A stretch of DNA of 64,000 nt from Chitinophaga hostae. GTDB lineage: Bacteria > Bacteroidota > Bacteroidia > Chitinophagales > Chitinophagaceae. Position 1 is the first letter of the stretch; each line of letters opens with the position of its first letter. Positions 17,451 to 25,462 of the stretch are shown here, in pieces. The DNA lies in assembly GCF_018224885.1 (NCBI RefSeq), contig NZ_JAGTXB010000024.1, positions 62,001-126,000 on the forward strand, written 5' to 3'. Under the pieces are notes generated by a model. That model saw nothing but the letters and a program-made list of their open reading frames with translations, did not search any database and had not been told where the DNA came from. The position numbers and the translations under genes were made by a program.

Positions 17451-18653
17451 ATGAAAACGCTTCGTATCTCCATCGGAGGAATGACACCGCTCCTGCGTTT
17501 TGCGTGTTTGCTGGCGGGATGGTGCGTTTGTGGGCTTACCCTCCGGGCACAATCACCTTTCCTGACGCAGTTAATAAAAGATACGAAACCGGCAGTGATC
17601 ACCCGTGCGAAATGGGCGCTGCAACAGGCGCCTCAAACCATTACCGCGTTTCATTGCAGCCGGAGTGCCGGCGGCTTGCATGATTTCTATTCTGAAGGTG
17701 ATTACTGGTGGCCGGATCCGGCCAATCGGGATAGCCCGTATATACAGCGCGATGGCCAAACCAATCCGGACAATTTTGTAGCGCACCGGCTGGCTATGAT
17801 AAAGCTGAGCCGTGTGATGGGAGCGCTGGCAGCAGGCTACGTCGCCACAAAGGATAATACTTACCTGCAGCATGCGTTGCTGCATGCAAAGGCGTGGTTT
17901 AAAGATCCGGCTACGCGCATGAATCCGTCGCTGCTGTATGCCCAGGCAATCAAAGGACGGGCAACCGGCAGGGGAATCGGTATCATCGACACCATCCATT
18001 TGATGGAGGTGGTGCAGGCCCTGCGTATCATGGAAAAGGCCGGCGCCATTCCTCCCGCGGATCTGGAAGCATTCAGGAACTGGTTCAGCAGCTACCTGGA
18101 ATGGCTCACTACCCATCCTTATGGCAAAGACGAGATGAACGCGGCCAACAATCATGGCACCTGTTGGGTGATGCAGGTGGCGGCGTTTGCCCGGTTTGTG
18201 GGCAATCAAACGTTGATAGATTTTTGTATCAGCCGCTATAAAACAGTATTACTGCCCTCGCAGATGGCGAATGATGGCAGCTTTCCACGTGAGTTGAAAC
18301 GTACTAAACCCTACGGCTACTCGCTGTTTAATCTCGATGCCATGAGTACCATTTGCCAGTTGCTGAGTACAAAAGAAAATAACCTGTGGCAGTATACAGT
18401 GGAAAATGACCGCGGCATGGCGAAGGGTATCGCGTTCCTGTCTCCCTATGTAAAAAATAAAAGTACCTGGCCCTATGCCCATGATGTGATGTATTGGAAT
18501 AACTGGCCGGTGGCGCAGCCCTTCCTCATTTTTGGTGCAGCCGCCTTCCAAAATGTTGATTATTACCGCTTATGGCGCTCCCTGGACCAGGACCCCAGGG
18601 AGGAAGAGGTATTGCGAAACCTGCCGGTAAGGAACCCGGTTATCTGGTTTTGA
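17451..18653 (+). CDS. Secreted alginate-lyase-family protein (PF05426-like polysaccharide lyase)
   Basis: 400 residues with an N-terminal signal segment ending near LRAQ. The sequence has the features of the Alginate_lyase (alpha/alpha) family: GDYWWPDPANRDSPYIQRDG near residues 85-104, MNAANNHGTCW near 226-236, and LKRTKPYGYSLFNLDAM further on. The NNHG and FNLDA segments correspond to the usual catalytic Asn/His/Tyr region. Family members cleave uronic-acid polysaccharides by beta-elimination (for example alginate or glucuronan). It is the last gene of the GH95-GH36 operon, 3 bp after the GH36 stop. The exact lyase family and substrate cannot be fixed by eye. Confidence 0.82.
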   Translation: MKTLRISIGGMTPLLRFACLLAGWCVCGLTLRAQSPFLTQLIKDTKPAVITRAKWALQQAPQTITAFHCSRSAGGLHDFYSEGDYWWPDPANRDSPYIQRDGQTNPDNFVAHRLAMIKLSRVMGALAAGYVATKDNTYLQHALLHAKAWFKDPATRMNPSLLYAQAIKGRATGRGIGIIDTIHLMEVVQALRIMEKAGAIPPADLEAFRNWFSSYLEWLTTHPYGKDEMNAANNHGTCWVMQVAAFARFVGNQTLIDFCISRYKTVLLPSQMANDGSFPRELKRTKPYGYSLFNLDAMSTICQLLSTKENNLWQYTVENDRGMAKGIAFLSPYVKNKSTWPYAHDVMYWNNWPVAQPFLIFGAAAFQNVDYYRLWRSLDQDPREEEVLRNLPVRNPVIWF

Positions 18654-18713
18654 AGCCGTTAGAGTTTACAATAAATTAAAATTCGGATTATTATTTTTAT
18701 TAATGTAAATGCG

Positions 18714-18721
18714 TAACTTTA
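18714..18721 (+). promoter_or_regulatory. Probable -7 promoter element of the 78-residue protein gene
   Basis: TAACTTTA differs from TAnnTTTG only at the last base. It lies 35 bp upstream of the start codon, with a T-rich tract about 20 nt further upstream. Confidence 0.4.
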
Positions 18722-18755
18722 GGAGACTATACACTATGTTTTAAACTTTAGAGAT

Positions 18756-18992
18756 ATGAGTTGGATGGACGACTTGTATGTAATTTACCAGAAACTGGAT
18801 GCCACCGGTTGCGATGAGGTAAAGCATAACATTCTTAAAGCCCAGATTGACGGCTGCTCCCGCGGAGAAATTTACTTCCTGGTATTACAACAACTGGTAC
18901 GCATAAAAACAGACAGAACGCCTGTTTATGAGTTAATCAAGGGAGAAGTAGAAAATATTATCCATTATAGTAAAGGACAATACCTGAATTAA
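18756..18992 (+). CDS. Small hypothetical protein, 78 residues
   Basis: An unrecognised small soluble protein (MSWMDDLYVIYQKLDATGCD ...). It is predicted mostly alpha-helical and amphipathic, with two cysteines (C19 and C35) and no signal peptide or membrane segment. A near-consensus promoter element (18714-18721) sits at a sensible distance. The gene ends flush against the stop of the converging sigma-like/TPR gene (18993). The balanced amino-acid composition and promoter support a real gene. Nothing visible points to a function. Confidence 0.65.
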   Translation: MSWMDDLYVIYQKLDATGCDEVKHNILKAQIDGCSRGEIYFLVLQQLVRIKTDRTPVYELIKGEVENIIHYSKGQYLN

Positions 18993-20291
18993 TTATTTTA
19001 ATTCTTCTATCAGTTTCTGCACTTTGAGATAATTAGGCGCACCGGGTGGAATTCTTAATAACCACTCCAGGCATTGCTGCTTGCGTCCTTCTTTCAGATA
19101 GCTCAACGCCATATAGAACGCCGCTTCGTAGCGTAGCTCGCTGCCGCTGCTAAAAACAGGGAGCAGGTCTTTCCGTGCATTTTCCAGCTGGTTCTGGTCT
19201 ATCAGGGCTACTCCCCTGTAATAGCGGGCGTATACATTGCCTGGATTGCCGGCTAGTGTATTGTTCAGTAGTACAATGGCTTCATCGAAATGGCCGTGGT
19301 TAAACTGCCTGATGGCATCTTCCGGTACTTTTACGCTGTCGATATCCGGTATTTGCATTTCTGTAGAGGCAAACTGCCGGTAGATATTTTTCCGCCACGG
19401 GCTTATATACAGGAGAATAGCCATACCGGCTGCTATCAGGGCGGTGAGGATTACATAGTTGCGGATGGGAATAACCGAATTGTCTTTCAGCGTATACCAG
19501 GCATTACGGTGGGTAAACAGCTGATGCTGCAATTCATCCCGTTCCGGATCACCGCATATTTTTTGCGCCAGCAGCTGCCGAACGGCATCAAAACGTTTTA
19601 CCTGTTGTGTAAGTGTTGGATCTTTCTGTACTCTTTCAATAAAAATTTTTTTATCGGCCTCATTCATTTGCCCGCTAAGAAAGCGGTCGGTATCCAGCAG
19701 GTCTTTTTCAGACAGGCTGTTAGCCTTTAATTTTATATCGATATCCCGGAACAGGCTGCGAAAACAGGCGGTTCTCCGTTCGGGTAATTCTGTTACGGGT
19801 ATATTTGTTTCGGCGGCAATATCTTCCTGTAAACAACCTTCTGTCAGCGACCAGCGTAGCAGGTCTTTACATTCTTCCGGCAATCCGAGATAGTAGTGAT
19901 AGGCGAGTCTTCTTTTTTCCCCTTCTTTCAGCACATCTTCCACATCCTGTATATCATCTCTGCTCATGGTAGAGAGTTCTTCAGCTTCCAGGCCGGGGAT
20001 ACGTTGCCCCCGTCTTTCCAGTTCATGTTCCCATATACGTTTGGACAGCAGTTGGAGGAAGGGTTCGAAGTCGGTTACTTTGAGCGGATGACGGCGTGCG
20101 AAATAGTAGATATCCATGAGTGCTTCTTCAAAGATATGGGCGGCATCTTTTACATGACCGCTTTTCTGCAGGATAAACCGCTTTTCTTTGGAGGCAAACC
20201 GCTGGTAAATATTTTCTATTACTGCTGGTTTATGGTGAAGCAATCCCTCAATATATTCCTGGTCGTTATGAAATAATGGTTCAGGTGACAT
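18993..20291 (-). CDS. Sigma-70-like / transmembrane / TPR fusion protein
   Basis: 432 residues with an unusual architecture. Residues 11-90 resemble sigma region 2 (YIEGLLHHKPAVIENIYQRF, then DAAHIFEEALMDIYYFAR). Residues 125-180 resemble region 4 (LPEECKDLLRWSLTEGCLQE, DIAAETNIPVTELPERR). Residues 193-242 match the short acidic segment (FLSGQMNEADKKIFIERVQK, DPTL) seen at the cytoplasmic end of many Bacteroidota anti-sigma and TPR proteins. A single membrane helix (277-296) follows, then TPR-type helices (327-430). It could be a membrane-tethered sigma-like regulator. The DNA-binding parts are divergent, and activity is unproven. It is divergent from a FecR-like gene. Confidence 0.75.
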   Translation of the reverse strand: MSPEPLFHNDQEYIEGLLHHKPAVIENIYQRFASKEKRFILQKSGHVKDAAHIFEEALMDIYYFARRHPLKVTDFEPFLQLLSKRIWEHELERRGQRIPGLEAEELSTMSRDDIQDVEDVLKEGEKRRLAYHYYLGLPEECKDLLRWSLTEGCLQEDIAAETNIPVTELPERRTACFRSLFRDIDIKLKANSLSEKDLLDTDRFLSGQMNEADKKIFIERVQKDPTLTQQVKRFDAVRQLLAQKICGDPERDELQHQLFTHRNAWYTLKDNSVIPIRNYVILTALIAAGMAILLYISPWRKNIYRQFASTEMQIPDIDSVKVPEDAIRQFNHGHFDEAIVLLNNTLAGNPGNVYARYYRGVALIDQNQLENARKDLLPVFSSGSELRYEAAFYMALSYLKEGRKQQCLEWLLRIPPGAPNYLKVQKLIEELK

Positions 20292-20460
20292 ACATATCGT
20301 TTTTGCCTGGTTCGTCTGTATTAAAAATATTAAACCTCGATGAAGTGACCTAATTATTTATTCTGTATGCCCGCAAATGCGATGCCTGAGCGGTGGAACT
20401 TGTATGGAAGTTAAGTATCTTGCCGGACATAGCAGCTATAGTCGACAGTATCCGTTCAAT

Positions 20461-21408
20461 ATGTATCAACCGCAGCAGGATATCAGTGATTTGATATCAA
20501 GATATATACAGTTTCCACATGATCCGCTTTTACAGGAACAGGTAGCCGCCCTGGCAGGGGCTGGTCCTGAGCAGGCGGCCTATGTGGAGCGTCGGCTAAC
20601 GGACTGGTTAATGGAGGGCGCGCCGGTACGGGTAACGGCTGCTGCGCCCGGAGGGTGGGCTATGCCGCAAAAGAAGCCCCGGCCGTTTGCCTGGAAGTGG
20701 GCGGTACTTGGGGCCGTGGTAGCGTTAATAGCAGCAGGGATTATTTTTTTGCTGTGGCGAAGGCCGGGCGTCCTGTTAACCTACAGCAACAGCACCGGCC
20801 GTATTGATACGCTGCATCTCGGAAAGGAAAGCAGTGTTGTTGCCAATAAACGGGCGGTTATTACCTATGCGGCCAGGTTTGATATAACGCCCGAGCTGGG
20901 GATGTTAAACGGCGAAGCTTATTTTGACATCAGGCAGTCTTCCCGCATCAGGATGCAGCTGGATGAGCACACTGTCTTATACACACTTAATGCTGTATTT
21001 AGCGTGCATAAAACGGCTACCGTTACACAGGTATTTGTAGTGAAGGGCAGGATAACGCTGGTGCCTGATGCCGGCCGTAAAATACAGCTTACCGCCGGCA
21101 TGCAGGCAAAAAGGGAGCTGCATCATCCGCTGCAGCAAAAAACGCTTAAAAGCCAGTCGTTACTGGCCTGGAAAAGCGGCCGGTTAAAATTCCGCAATAT
21201 TCCCCTGGAAGAAATACTGGATGGTGTAAACGGTTATTATGGAATTGAAATCCTGCTGCCTCCTTCTGCAGGTAGTTTATATAAGCGACGGGTTACCGCC
21301 GATTTTGAGCATAAATCTGCAGATGAAACCTTGTCGATGTTGCGTAAAATATTGAATGTACCGATTGTGAAAGACAGTGTGAACAGGTATTATGTGAGCA
21401 TGAAATAA
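20461..21408 (+). CDS. FecR-family membrane protein with DUF4974-like C-terminus
   Basis: 315 residues from ATG 20461; longer in-frame starts back to 20377 add an implausible cysteine-rich leader. A cytoplasmic N-terminal part (1-75) is followed by one membrane helix (79-99). A FecR-type beta domain comes next (GKESSVVANKRAVITYAA, LNGEAYFDI, VFVVKGRITL). The DUF4974-like end has SGRLKFRNIPLEEILDGVN. Such proteins are anti-sigma factors that relay signals from TonB receptors. Here there is no adjacent receptor or ordinary ECF sigma. Instead the divergent neighbour is the sigma-like/TM/TPR fusion, its likely partner. Confidence 0.85.
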   Translation: MYQPQQDISDLISRYIQFPHDPLLQEQVAALAGAGPEQAAYVERRLTDWLMEGAPVRVTAAAPGGWAMPQKKPRPFAWKWAVLGAVVALIAAGIIFLLWRRPGVLLTYSNSTGRIDTLHLGKESSVVANKRAVITYAARFDITPELGMLNGEAYFDIRQSSRIRMQLDEHTVLYTLNAVFSVHKTATVTQVFVVKGRITLVPDAGRKIQLTAGMQAKRELHHPLQQKTLKSQSLLAWKSGRLKFRNIPLEEILDGVNGYYGIEILLPPSAGSLYKRRVTADFEHKSADETLSMLRKILNVPIVKDSVNRYYVSMK

Positions 21409-21416
21409 TTTTCAGA

Positions 21417-21887
21417 TCAGTCCAGTTTTAGTCCTGCATTTAATTGTTTGAGGATGGTTTTTAATGAGGTCAGTGCTTCGGGACCTATAATATCTTCATA
21501 CAGTGCCTGTACTTCGTCGACCGCTTCATACGCATTGATCATAAATTCTTTTCCTTTTTCTGTCAGGAAAATGATGCTGGCGCGGTTATCAGTATCATGT
21601 TTACGGGTGCCGATAAAATTTTCTGCTTCCAGGTTCTTTACTACTTTGCTCATAGCCTGCTTACTGATACGTGCTTTGCGGGCAAGGTCGTTGTTAATGG
21701 TGCCCTGCGGGTCTATATGCACAAGTAATACCATATCGCCTAATTTGAAATTGGTGTATCCGCGGTCCTGCAGCTTTTGAGTAATACGCAGGTCTATGTC
21801 TTTTTTAAACAGGTTGATCAAACGGGCAAGACTATCAGCTCTTTTGGCCAGGCATGCCTCGTATCTCGCATCAATAGTTGCGGTCAT
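21417..21887 (-). CDS. MarR family transcriptional regulator
   Basis: 156 residues with the winged-helix core of MarR proteins. KLGDMVLLVHIDPQGTINND leads into LARKARISKQAMSKVVKNLE, the recognition helix, and then the wing GTRKHDTDNRASIIFLTEKG. The flanking helices form the dimerisation domain. The gene stops 9 bp after the converging FecR-like gene. The hairpin at 21982-22008 lies upstream of it. No target is evident; homologues often control efflux or stress genes. Confidence 0.92.
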   Translation of the reverse strand: MTATIDARYEACLAKRADSLARLINLFKKDIDLRITQKLQDRGYTNFKLGDMVLLVHIDPQGTINNDLARKARISKQAMSKVVKNLEAENFIGTRKHDTDNRASIIFLTEKGKEFMINAYEAVDEVQALYEDIIGPEALTSLKTILKQLNAGLKLD

Positions 21888-21981
21888 CGTATTGTAGGTT
21901 TAGTAAAAGTGTACAGTTGATAAAATCAGTTATCCTGATGCAATGCTACAAAAAAGCAGCGATTTTTCTGATTATAAAAAG

Positions 21982-22008
21982 AAAGACCCACCATCCGGGC
22001 GGGTCTTT
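21982..22008. terminator. Intrinsic terminator, usable in both directions
   Basis: AAAGACCC ... GGGTCTTT stem with internal CC/GG pairs, followed by a T-run on the plus strand (TTTTTATATTTT) and by TTTCTTTTT on the minus strand. It most likely ends the mannonate dehydratase transcript coming from the right. Confidence 0.7.
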
Positions 22009-22166
22009 TTATATTTTAACGAGGCAGTGTTATCTGTACGCGTAATCAGCCATTACGGTATGTGTTCAAATACGCTTTCTGCCCTGGTGTAGCATCTCAG
22101 TCCGACGATGGTATTGCTTATCCCCACCTTTACTCTTTGTGCAGACCTGATGCTGGTAGACGTCAG

Positions 22167-23333
22167 TCAATCAGAGCCTAAAGCCCCCGCGATACCCATT
22201 TCGAGGCCACGCAGCTCGGCCAGTCCGCGCAGGCGGCCAATAGCGCTGTAACCGGGATTGGTTTTTTTATGGAGGTCATCCAGCATCTGGTGGCCATGAT
22301 CGGGTCGCATTGGAATGGAAACATTGCGGCGTTTCATGGTGAGCAGGATATTTTTCACTACGGCAAACATATCTACGTCGCCTTCCAGGTGGTTGGCTTC
22401 ATGGAAATTGCCCAGTGCATCGCGCTGTGTACTGCGCAGGTGTATGAAATGGATATGATCGCCCAGGCGCTCTATCATGCCGGGAAGGTCATTATCGGCC
22501 CGCACGCCATAGGAACCGGTGCAGAAGCACAGGCCGTTGGCAGCATAGGGGGCGGCAATGAGCAGTTCCTTTGCATCCTGTTCGGTACTCACCACACGTG
22601 GCAACCCGAAGATGGGGAATGGAGGATCATCCGGGTGGATGGCCAGTTTTACACCTGCTTCATCTGCTACAGGCGCTATTTGCTGGAGGAAATAGAACAG
22701 GTGCAGTTTCAGCTGGGTAGCATCGATGCCTTTGTATTTATCCAACGCCGTCTGGAACTGTTGCAGCGTGAAGCTTTCCTCAGAACCAGGTAAACCGGCA
22801 ATAATATTTTTTTGTAACAGCTCCCTGTCAGCGGCCGTCATGCTGTCGAAATGTTCTTTCGCACGGGCAATGTCCTCGTCGCTATAGTCTTTTTCTGCAT
22901 CAGGTCTTTGCAACATGAACAGGTCGAATGCCATGAAGGCGGCCTTCTCAAAGCGTAATGCTTTGGAGCCATCTTCTACCGTATAGGAAAGATCGGTGCG
23001 GGTCCAGTCCAGCACCGGCATAAAATTGTACGTTACAATACGTATGCCGCATGCCGCCAGGTTTCGCAGGGATTGCTGGTAGTTGGTGATATACTCCTTA
23101 AAACGACCGCTCTGCGTTTTAATATCTTCATGTACCGGCACACTTTCTACCACTGACCAGGTAAGACCTGCCGCTTCGATGATGGCTTTCCGCTTTAATA
23201 TCTCTTCTCTCGTCCATACCGCGCCATTAGGTACATGGTGCAATGCTGTAACGATACCCGTCGCTCCTGCCTGTTTTATATCAGACAAGCTTACCGGATC
23301 ATTAGGCCCGTACCATCGCCATGTCTGTTCCAT
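22167..23333 (-). CDS. uxuA: Mannonate dehydratase
   Basis: 388 residues from the ATG at 23333. The N-terminus MEQTWRWYGPNDPVSLSDIK is that of UxuA, while a longer frame to 23390 would begin right at the promoter. The enzyme removes water from D-mannonate to give 2-keto-3-deoxygluconate in hexuronate breakdown, using a divalent metal. Family blocks present include TALHHVPNGAVWTREEI, ESVPVHEDIK, LAIHPDDPPFPIFGLPR, CFCTGSYG, FIHLRS and PMRPDHGH. It appears to be a single transcription unit with its own promoter (TTTG-N19-TATTTTTG) and a terminator downstream. It could process products of the lyase encoded at 17451. Confidence 0.96.
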   Translation of the reverse strand: MEQTWRWYGPNDPVSLSDIKQAGATGIVTALHHVPNGAVWTREEILKRKAIIEAAGLTWSVVESVPVHEDIKTQSGRFKEYITNYQQSLRNLAACGIRIVTYNFMPVLDWTRTDLSYTVEDGSKALRFEKAAFMAFDLFMLQRPDAEKDYSDEDIARAKEHFDSMTAADRELLQKNIIAGLPGSEESFTLQQFQTALDKYKGIDATQLKLHLFYFLQQIAPVADEAGVKLAIHPDDPPFPIFGLPRVVSTEQDAKELLIAAPYAANGLCFCTGSYGVRADNDLPGMIERLGDHIHFIHLRSTQRDALGNFHEANHLEGDVDMFAVVKNILLTMKRRNVSIPMRPDHGHQMLDDLHKKTNPGYSAIGRLRGLAELRGLEMGIAGALGSD

Positions 23334-23387
23334 TCTCAGCATAATGCAATTACGTTTAGTAAATCCCGAATTTCTAATTCCAAACCC

Positions 23388-23418
23388 CAAAAATATAATC
23401 TATCCACACATATACAAA
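23388..23418 (-). promoter_or_regulatory. Promoter of the mannonate dehydratase gene
   Basis: On the minus strand TTTG (23418-23415), a 19-nt spacer, and TATTTTTG (23395-23388) match the Bacteroidota consensus exactly. The start point would be near 23383, which rules out translation from the upstream codon at 23390. Confidence 0.75.
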
Positions 23419-23426
23419 CTTTGATT

Positions 23427-24758
23427 TTAAATTTTAGACGCACCGGGTGCAATGAGCAGGATCATGAGGTCCATCACATTGGTTTGGGTAGGCCCTGTAA
23501 TGATTAGCCCGCCTGCTTTTGAGAAGAAATGCCATGCGTCGTTGTTGTGTAAAAAACTATTTGCATCGAGGTGCATATTTATGGCCTGCTGCATCGTTGA
23601 GGCATCTGCGATAGCACCCGCTGCATTTGTAGGGCCATCGCTGCCATCAGTACCTCCGCTTAGAAAGGTAAGCTGCGGGTGACCGGCGATAGCGATACCA
23701 ACTGCCAGGGCCAGTTGCTGATTACGGCCACCAAGGCCCTTTCCGGTGACTGCCACTGTAGTTTCCCCACCAGCCAGCAAACAGGCAGGGAGCACGCCGG
23801 TATAGTCCAGTGCTGTTTGTACCAGCTGCGCCGCTACTTCATGAACATCGCCGGTAATGGTATCAGATAACACCTGCGGATGATAGCCCAGCTCAGCTGC
23901 CTTGCGGGCCGCTGCCTCCAGCGCTAACCGGTTAGTGCCGGCCAGGTAATTATGTACATGTCCGAAATGAGGGTCGCCGGGTTTTGGCGTTTCGGGTACC
24001 TGCCCGGCCATCCCTTTTTCAATATGTTGTAACAGGGCAGGGGATATTTTTTCCGTGAGATGATATTTGCAGAGTACCTCCATAGTATCCGCAAAGCTGG
24101 ACGGGTCCGGCACCGTAGGCCCTGAGCCTATTACGCTGAGATCATCGCCTACCACATCGCTGAGGATGAGGGTACATAACGTAGCCGGATATATGCTTTT
24201 GGCAAGTTGCCCGCCTTTGATGGCCGACAGGTGCTTACGCACCGTATTCATTTCCCGGATATCTGCCCCGCTCTTCAGTAATGCTTCAAACAATTGTTGT
24301 ACTTCAGACAGTTGCCCCCCCGCCGGCACATCTGCCAGCAAGGCTGAGGCGCCGCCAGACAACAGGAAGATAACCAGGTCCTGTGGCTGTACCTGTGCTG
24401 CTATTTCCAGGAACTTAACGGAAGCGGCTACACTGTTCTGATCCGGTACAGGGTGTCCTGCTTCCAGCAGGTCCAGTTGTTGTAACGGTAACGCATGCCC
24501 GTATTTGGTCACCACCATTCCCTGCAACAGGAAATGCGGGGTAAGGATCATTTCCAGCTCCTGTGCCATCGCGGCGGCAGCCTTGCCTGCACCCAGTATC
24601 CAAACACGCGCGGCCGCCGGGAGCGGGTATATTTCTCCTGAAATAATAATTCCACTGGCTGGCTGCACCTGTACATTTTTCCGCATCAGCTCCTGCGGAT
24701 GTACCGCTGCCACCGCATGCAGAAATACCTGTTTGATATGATCCGTTGCTGTAGTCAT
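23427..24758 (-). CDS. Glycerate 2-kinase / MOFRL family protein
   Basis: 443 residues from ATG 24758 (MTTATDHIKQVFLHAVAAVH). A longer frame to 24923 would read through the terminator of the upstream gene and overlap it. The protein combines the DUF4147 N-terminal domain (WILGAGKAAAAMAQELE, FLLSGGASALLADVP, ILSDVVGDDLSVIGSGPT) with the C-terminal MOFRL domain (AGGETTVAVTGKGLGGRNQQ, LSGGTDGSDGPTNAAG). These enzymes phosphorylate D-glycerate to 2-phosphoglycerate; older annotation calls them hydroxypyruvate reductase. Position beside mannonate dehydratase fits sugar-acid catabolism. Confidence 0.93.
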   Translation of the reverse strand: MTTATDHIKQVFLHAVAAVHPQELMRKNVQVQPASGIIISGEIYPLPAAARVWILGAGKAAAAMAQELEMILTPHFLLQGMVVTKYGHALPLQQLDLLEAGHPVPDQNSVAASVKFLEIAAQVQPQDLVIFLLSGGASALLADVPAGGQLSEVQQLFEALLKSGADIREMNTVRKHLSAIKGGQLAKSIYPATLCTLILSDVVGDDLSVIGSGPTVPDPSSFADTMEVLCKYHLTEKISPALLQHIEKGMAGQVPETPKPGDPHFGHVHNYLAGTNRLALEAAARKAAELGYHPQVLSDTITGDVHEVAAQLVQTALDYTGVLPACLLAGGETTVAVTGKGLGGRNQQLALAVGIAIAGHPQLTFLSGGTDGSDGPTNAAGAIADASTMQQAINMHLDANSFLHNNDAWHFFSKAGGLIITGPTQTNVMDLMILLIAPGASKI

Positions 24759-24772
24759 CAGTTTTTCCGGAA

Positions 24773-24800
24773 TAAAAAAAGCAGTGAGCTGCCCCACTGC
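24773..24800 (-). terminator. Intrinsic terminator of the 147-residue protein gene
   Basis: GCAGTG (24781-24786) pairs with CACTGC (24795-24800). On the minus strand the hairpin is followed by TTTTTTTATT. It lies between the stop at 24824 and the glycerate kinase start at 24758, separating the two units. Confidence 0.75.
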
Positions 24801-24823
24801 CTGTAACTTTAAATATAAATTAT

Positions 24824-25267
24824 TTATGGTTGCTGTGTAGCATCCCTGTTTTCTTTCTTTACTCTTTTCTTTTCCATTTTTTGCTCCAGGTGCTCTTTTT
24901 TTGTCATTTCCCAGTCGTTCCATTTTTTATACTGGGCAGCGGTGAACACGGTTTTAAAGCGTTGGCTGCGCTCAGAATCCAATGCTTTGAATTGCGTCAT
25001 CCTGTCTTTTTTCGTGAGGGCAGTATTATTTTTTACTGCATCCATCCGGCGCACAATATCTTCATTGATCACATAGATCTTCTTTTCCTGCTCTTTATTC
25101 AAGCCCAGTTTATGAGAGATTTTATCCGTAATTTTATCGGCTCTCCCTTCCGCTGTCCAGCGGCCCCTGTTAGCGGAGCTATCCTTTGCCTGGGCGAAGG
25201 AGGTGGTAGTAAAGGCTGCCAGGAAAAAGAGCAGCAGCAATTTTTTATAAACAACAATAAACTTCAT
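24824..25267 (-). CDS. Small exported Spy/CpxP-like or DUF4890-like protein
   Basis: 147 residues from the ATG at 25267; a start three codons earlier is possible. A signal peptide ends near TTTSFAQ. The mature part is highly charged and helical: ADKITDKISHKLGLNKEQEK, then QFKALDSERSQRFKTVFTAA and QYKKWNDWE, with a lysine-rich tail. The pattern L-x-L-x-x-x-Q-x-x-x-I followed by L-T-x-x-Q-Y-x-x-W is that of LTXXQ-type periplasmic proteins, which act in envelope stress or as chaperones. A minus-strand TAAGTTTG element (25302-25295) sits upstream, and a strong terminator follows. Confidence 0.72.
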   Translation of the reverse strand: MKFIVVYKKLLLLFFLAAFTTTSFAQAKDSSANRGRWTAEGRADKITDKISHKLGLNKEQEKKIYVINEDIVRRMDAVKNNTALTKKDRMTQFKALDSERSQRFKTVFTAAQYKKWNDWEMTKKEHLEQKMEKKRVKKENRDATQQP

Positions 25268-25294
25268 AGTGAGCAAGTATTACACGAATTTAAA

Positions 25295-25302
25295 CAAACT
25301 TA
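25295..25302 (-). promoter_or_regulatory. -7 promoter element of the small exported protein gene
   Basis: TAAGTTTG on the minus strand is an exact TAnnTTTG match, 28 bp upstream of the start codon at 25267. TTTG upstream is separated by only 16 nt, shorter than usual. Confidence 0.5.
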
Positions 25303-25462
25303 AGATGTAATCTTTGGTCAAATTATCCCTTTTTCGTGTGAATCCAAAATTTAGCATACCCTTACCACTCATAAAAAATATGCCGTTTTATTAACGTCCG
25401 CCTCAATGATTTACTACTTTTAACGGATCAACTGAATCTGAACCCGAAAAACAACGATTTAC

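Noticed and set aside
20377..20460. N-terminal extension of the FecR-like protein
   Set aside because: The extension (MRCLSGGTCMEV and onward) looks unlike FecR N-termini, while ATG 20461 gives a standard start.
23334..23390. Longer start for mannonate dehydratase
   Set aside because: The upstream codon lies at the promoter, and UxuA proteins begin with MEQTWRWYGPND.
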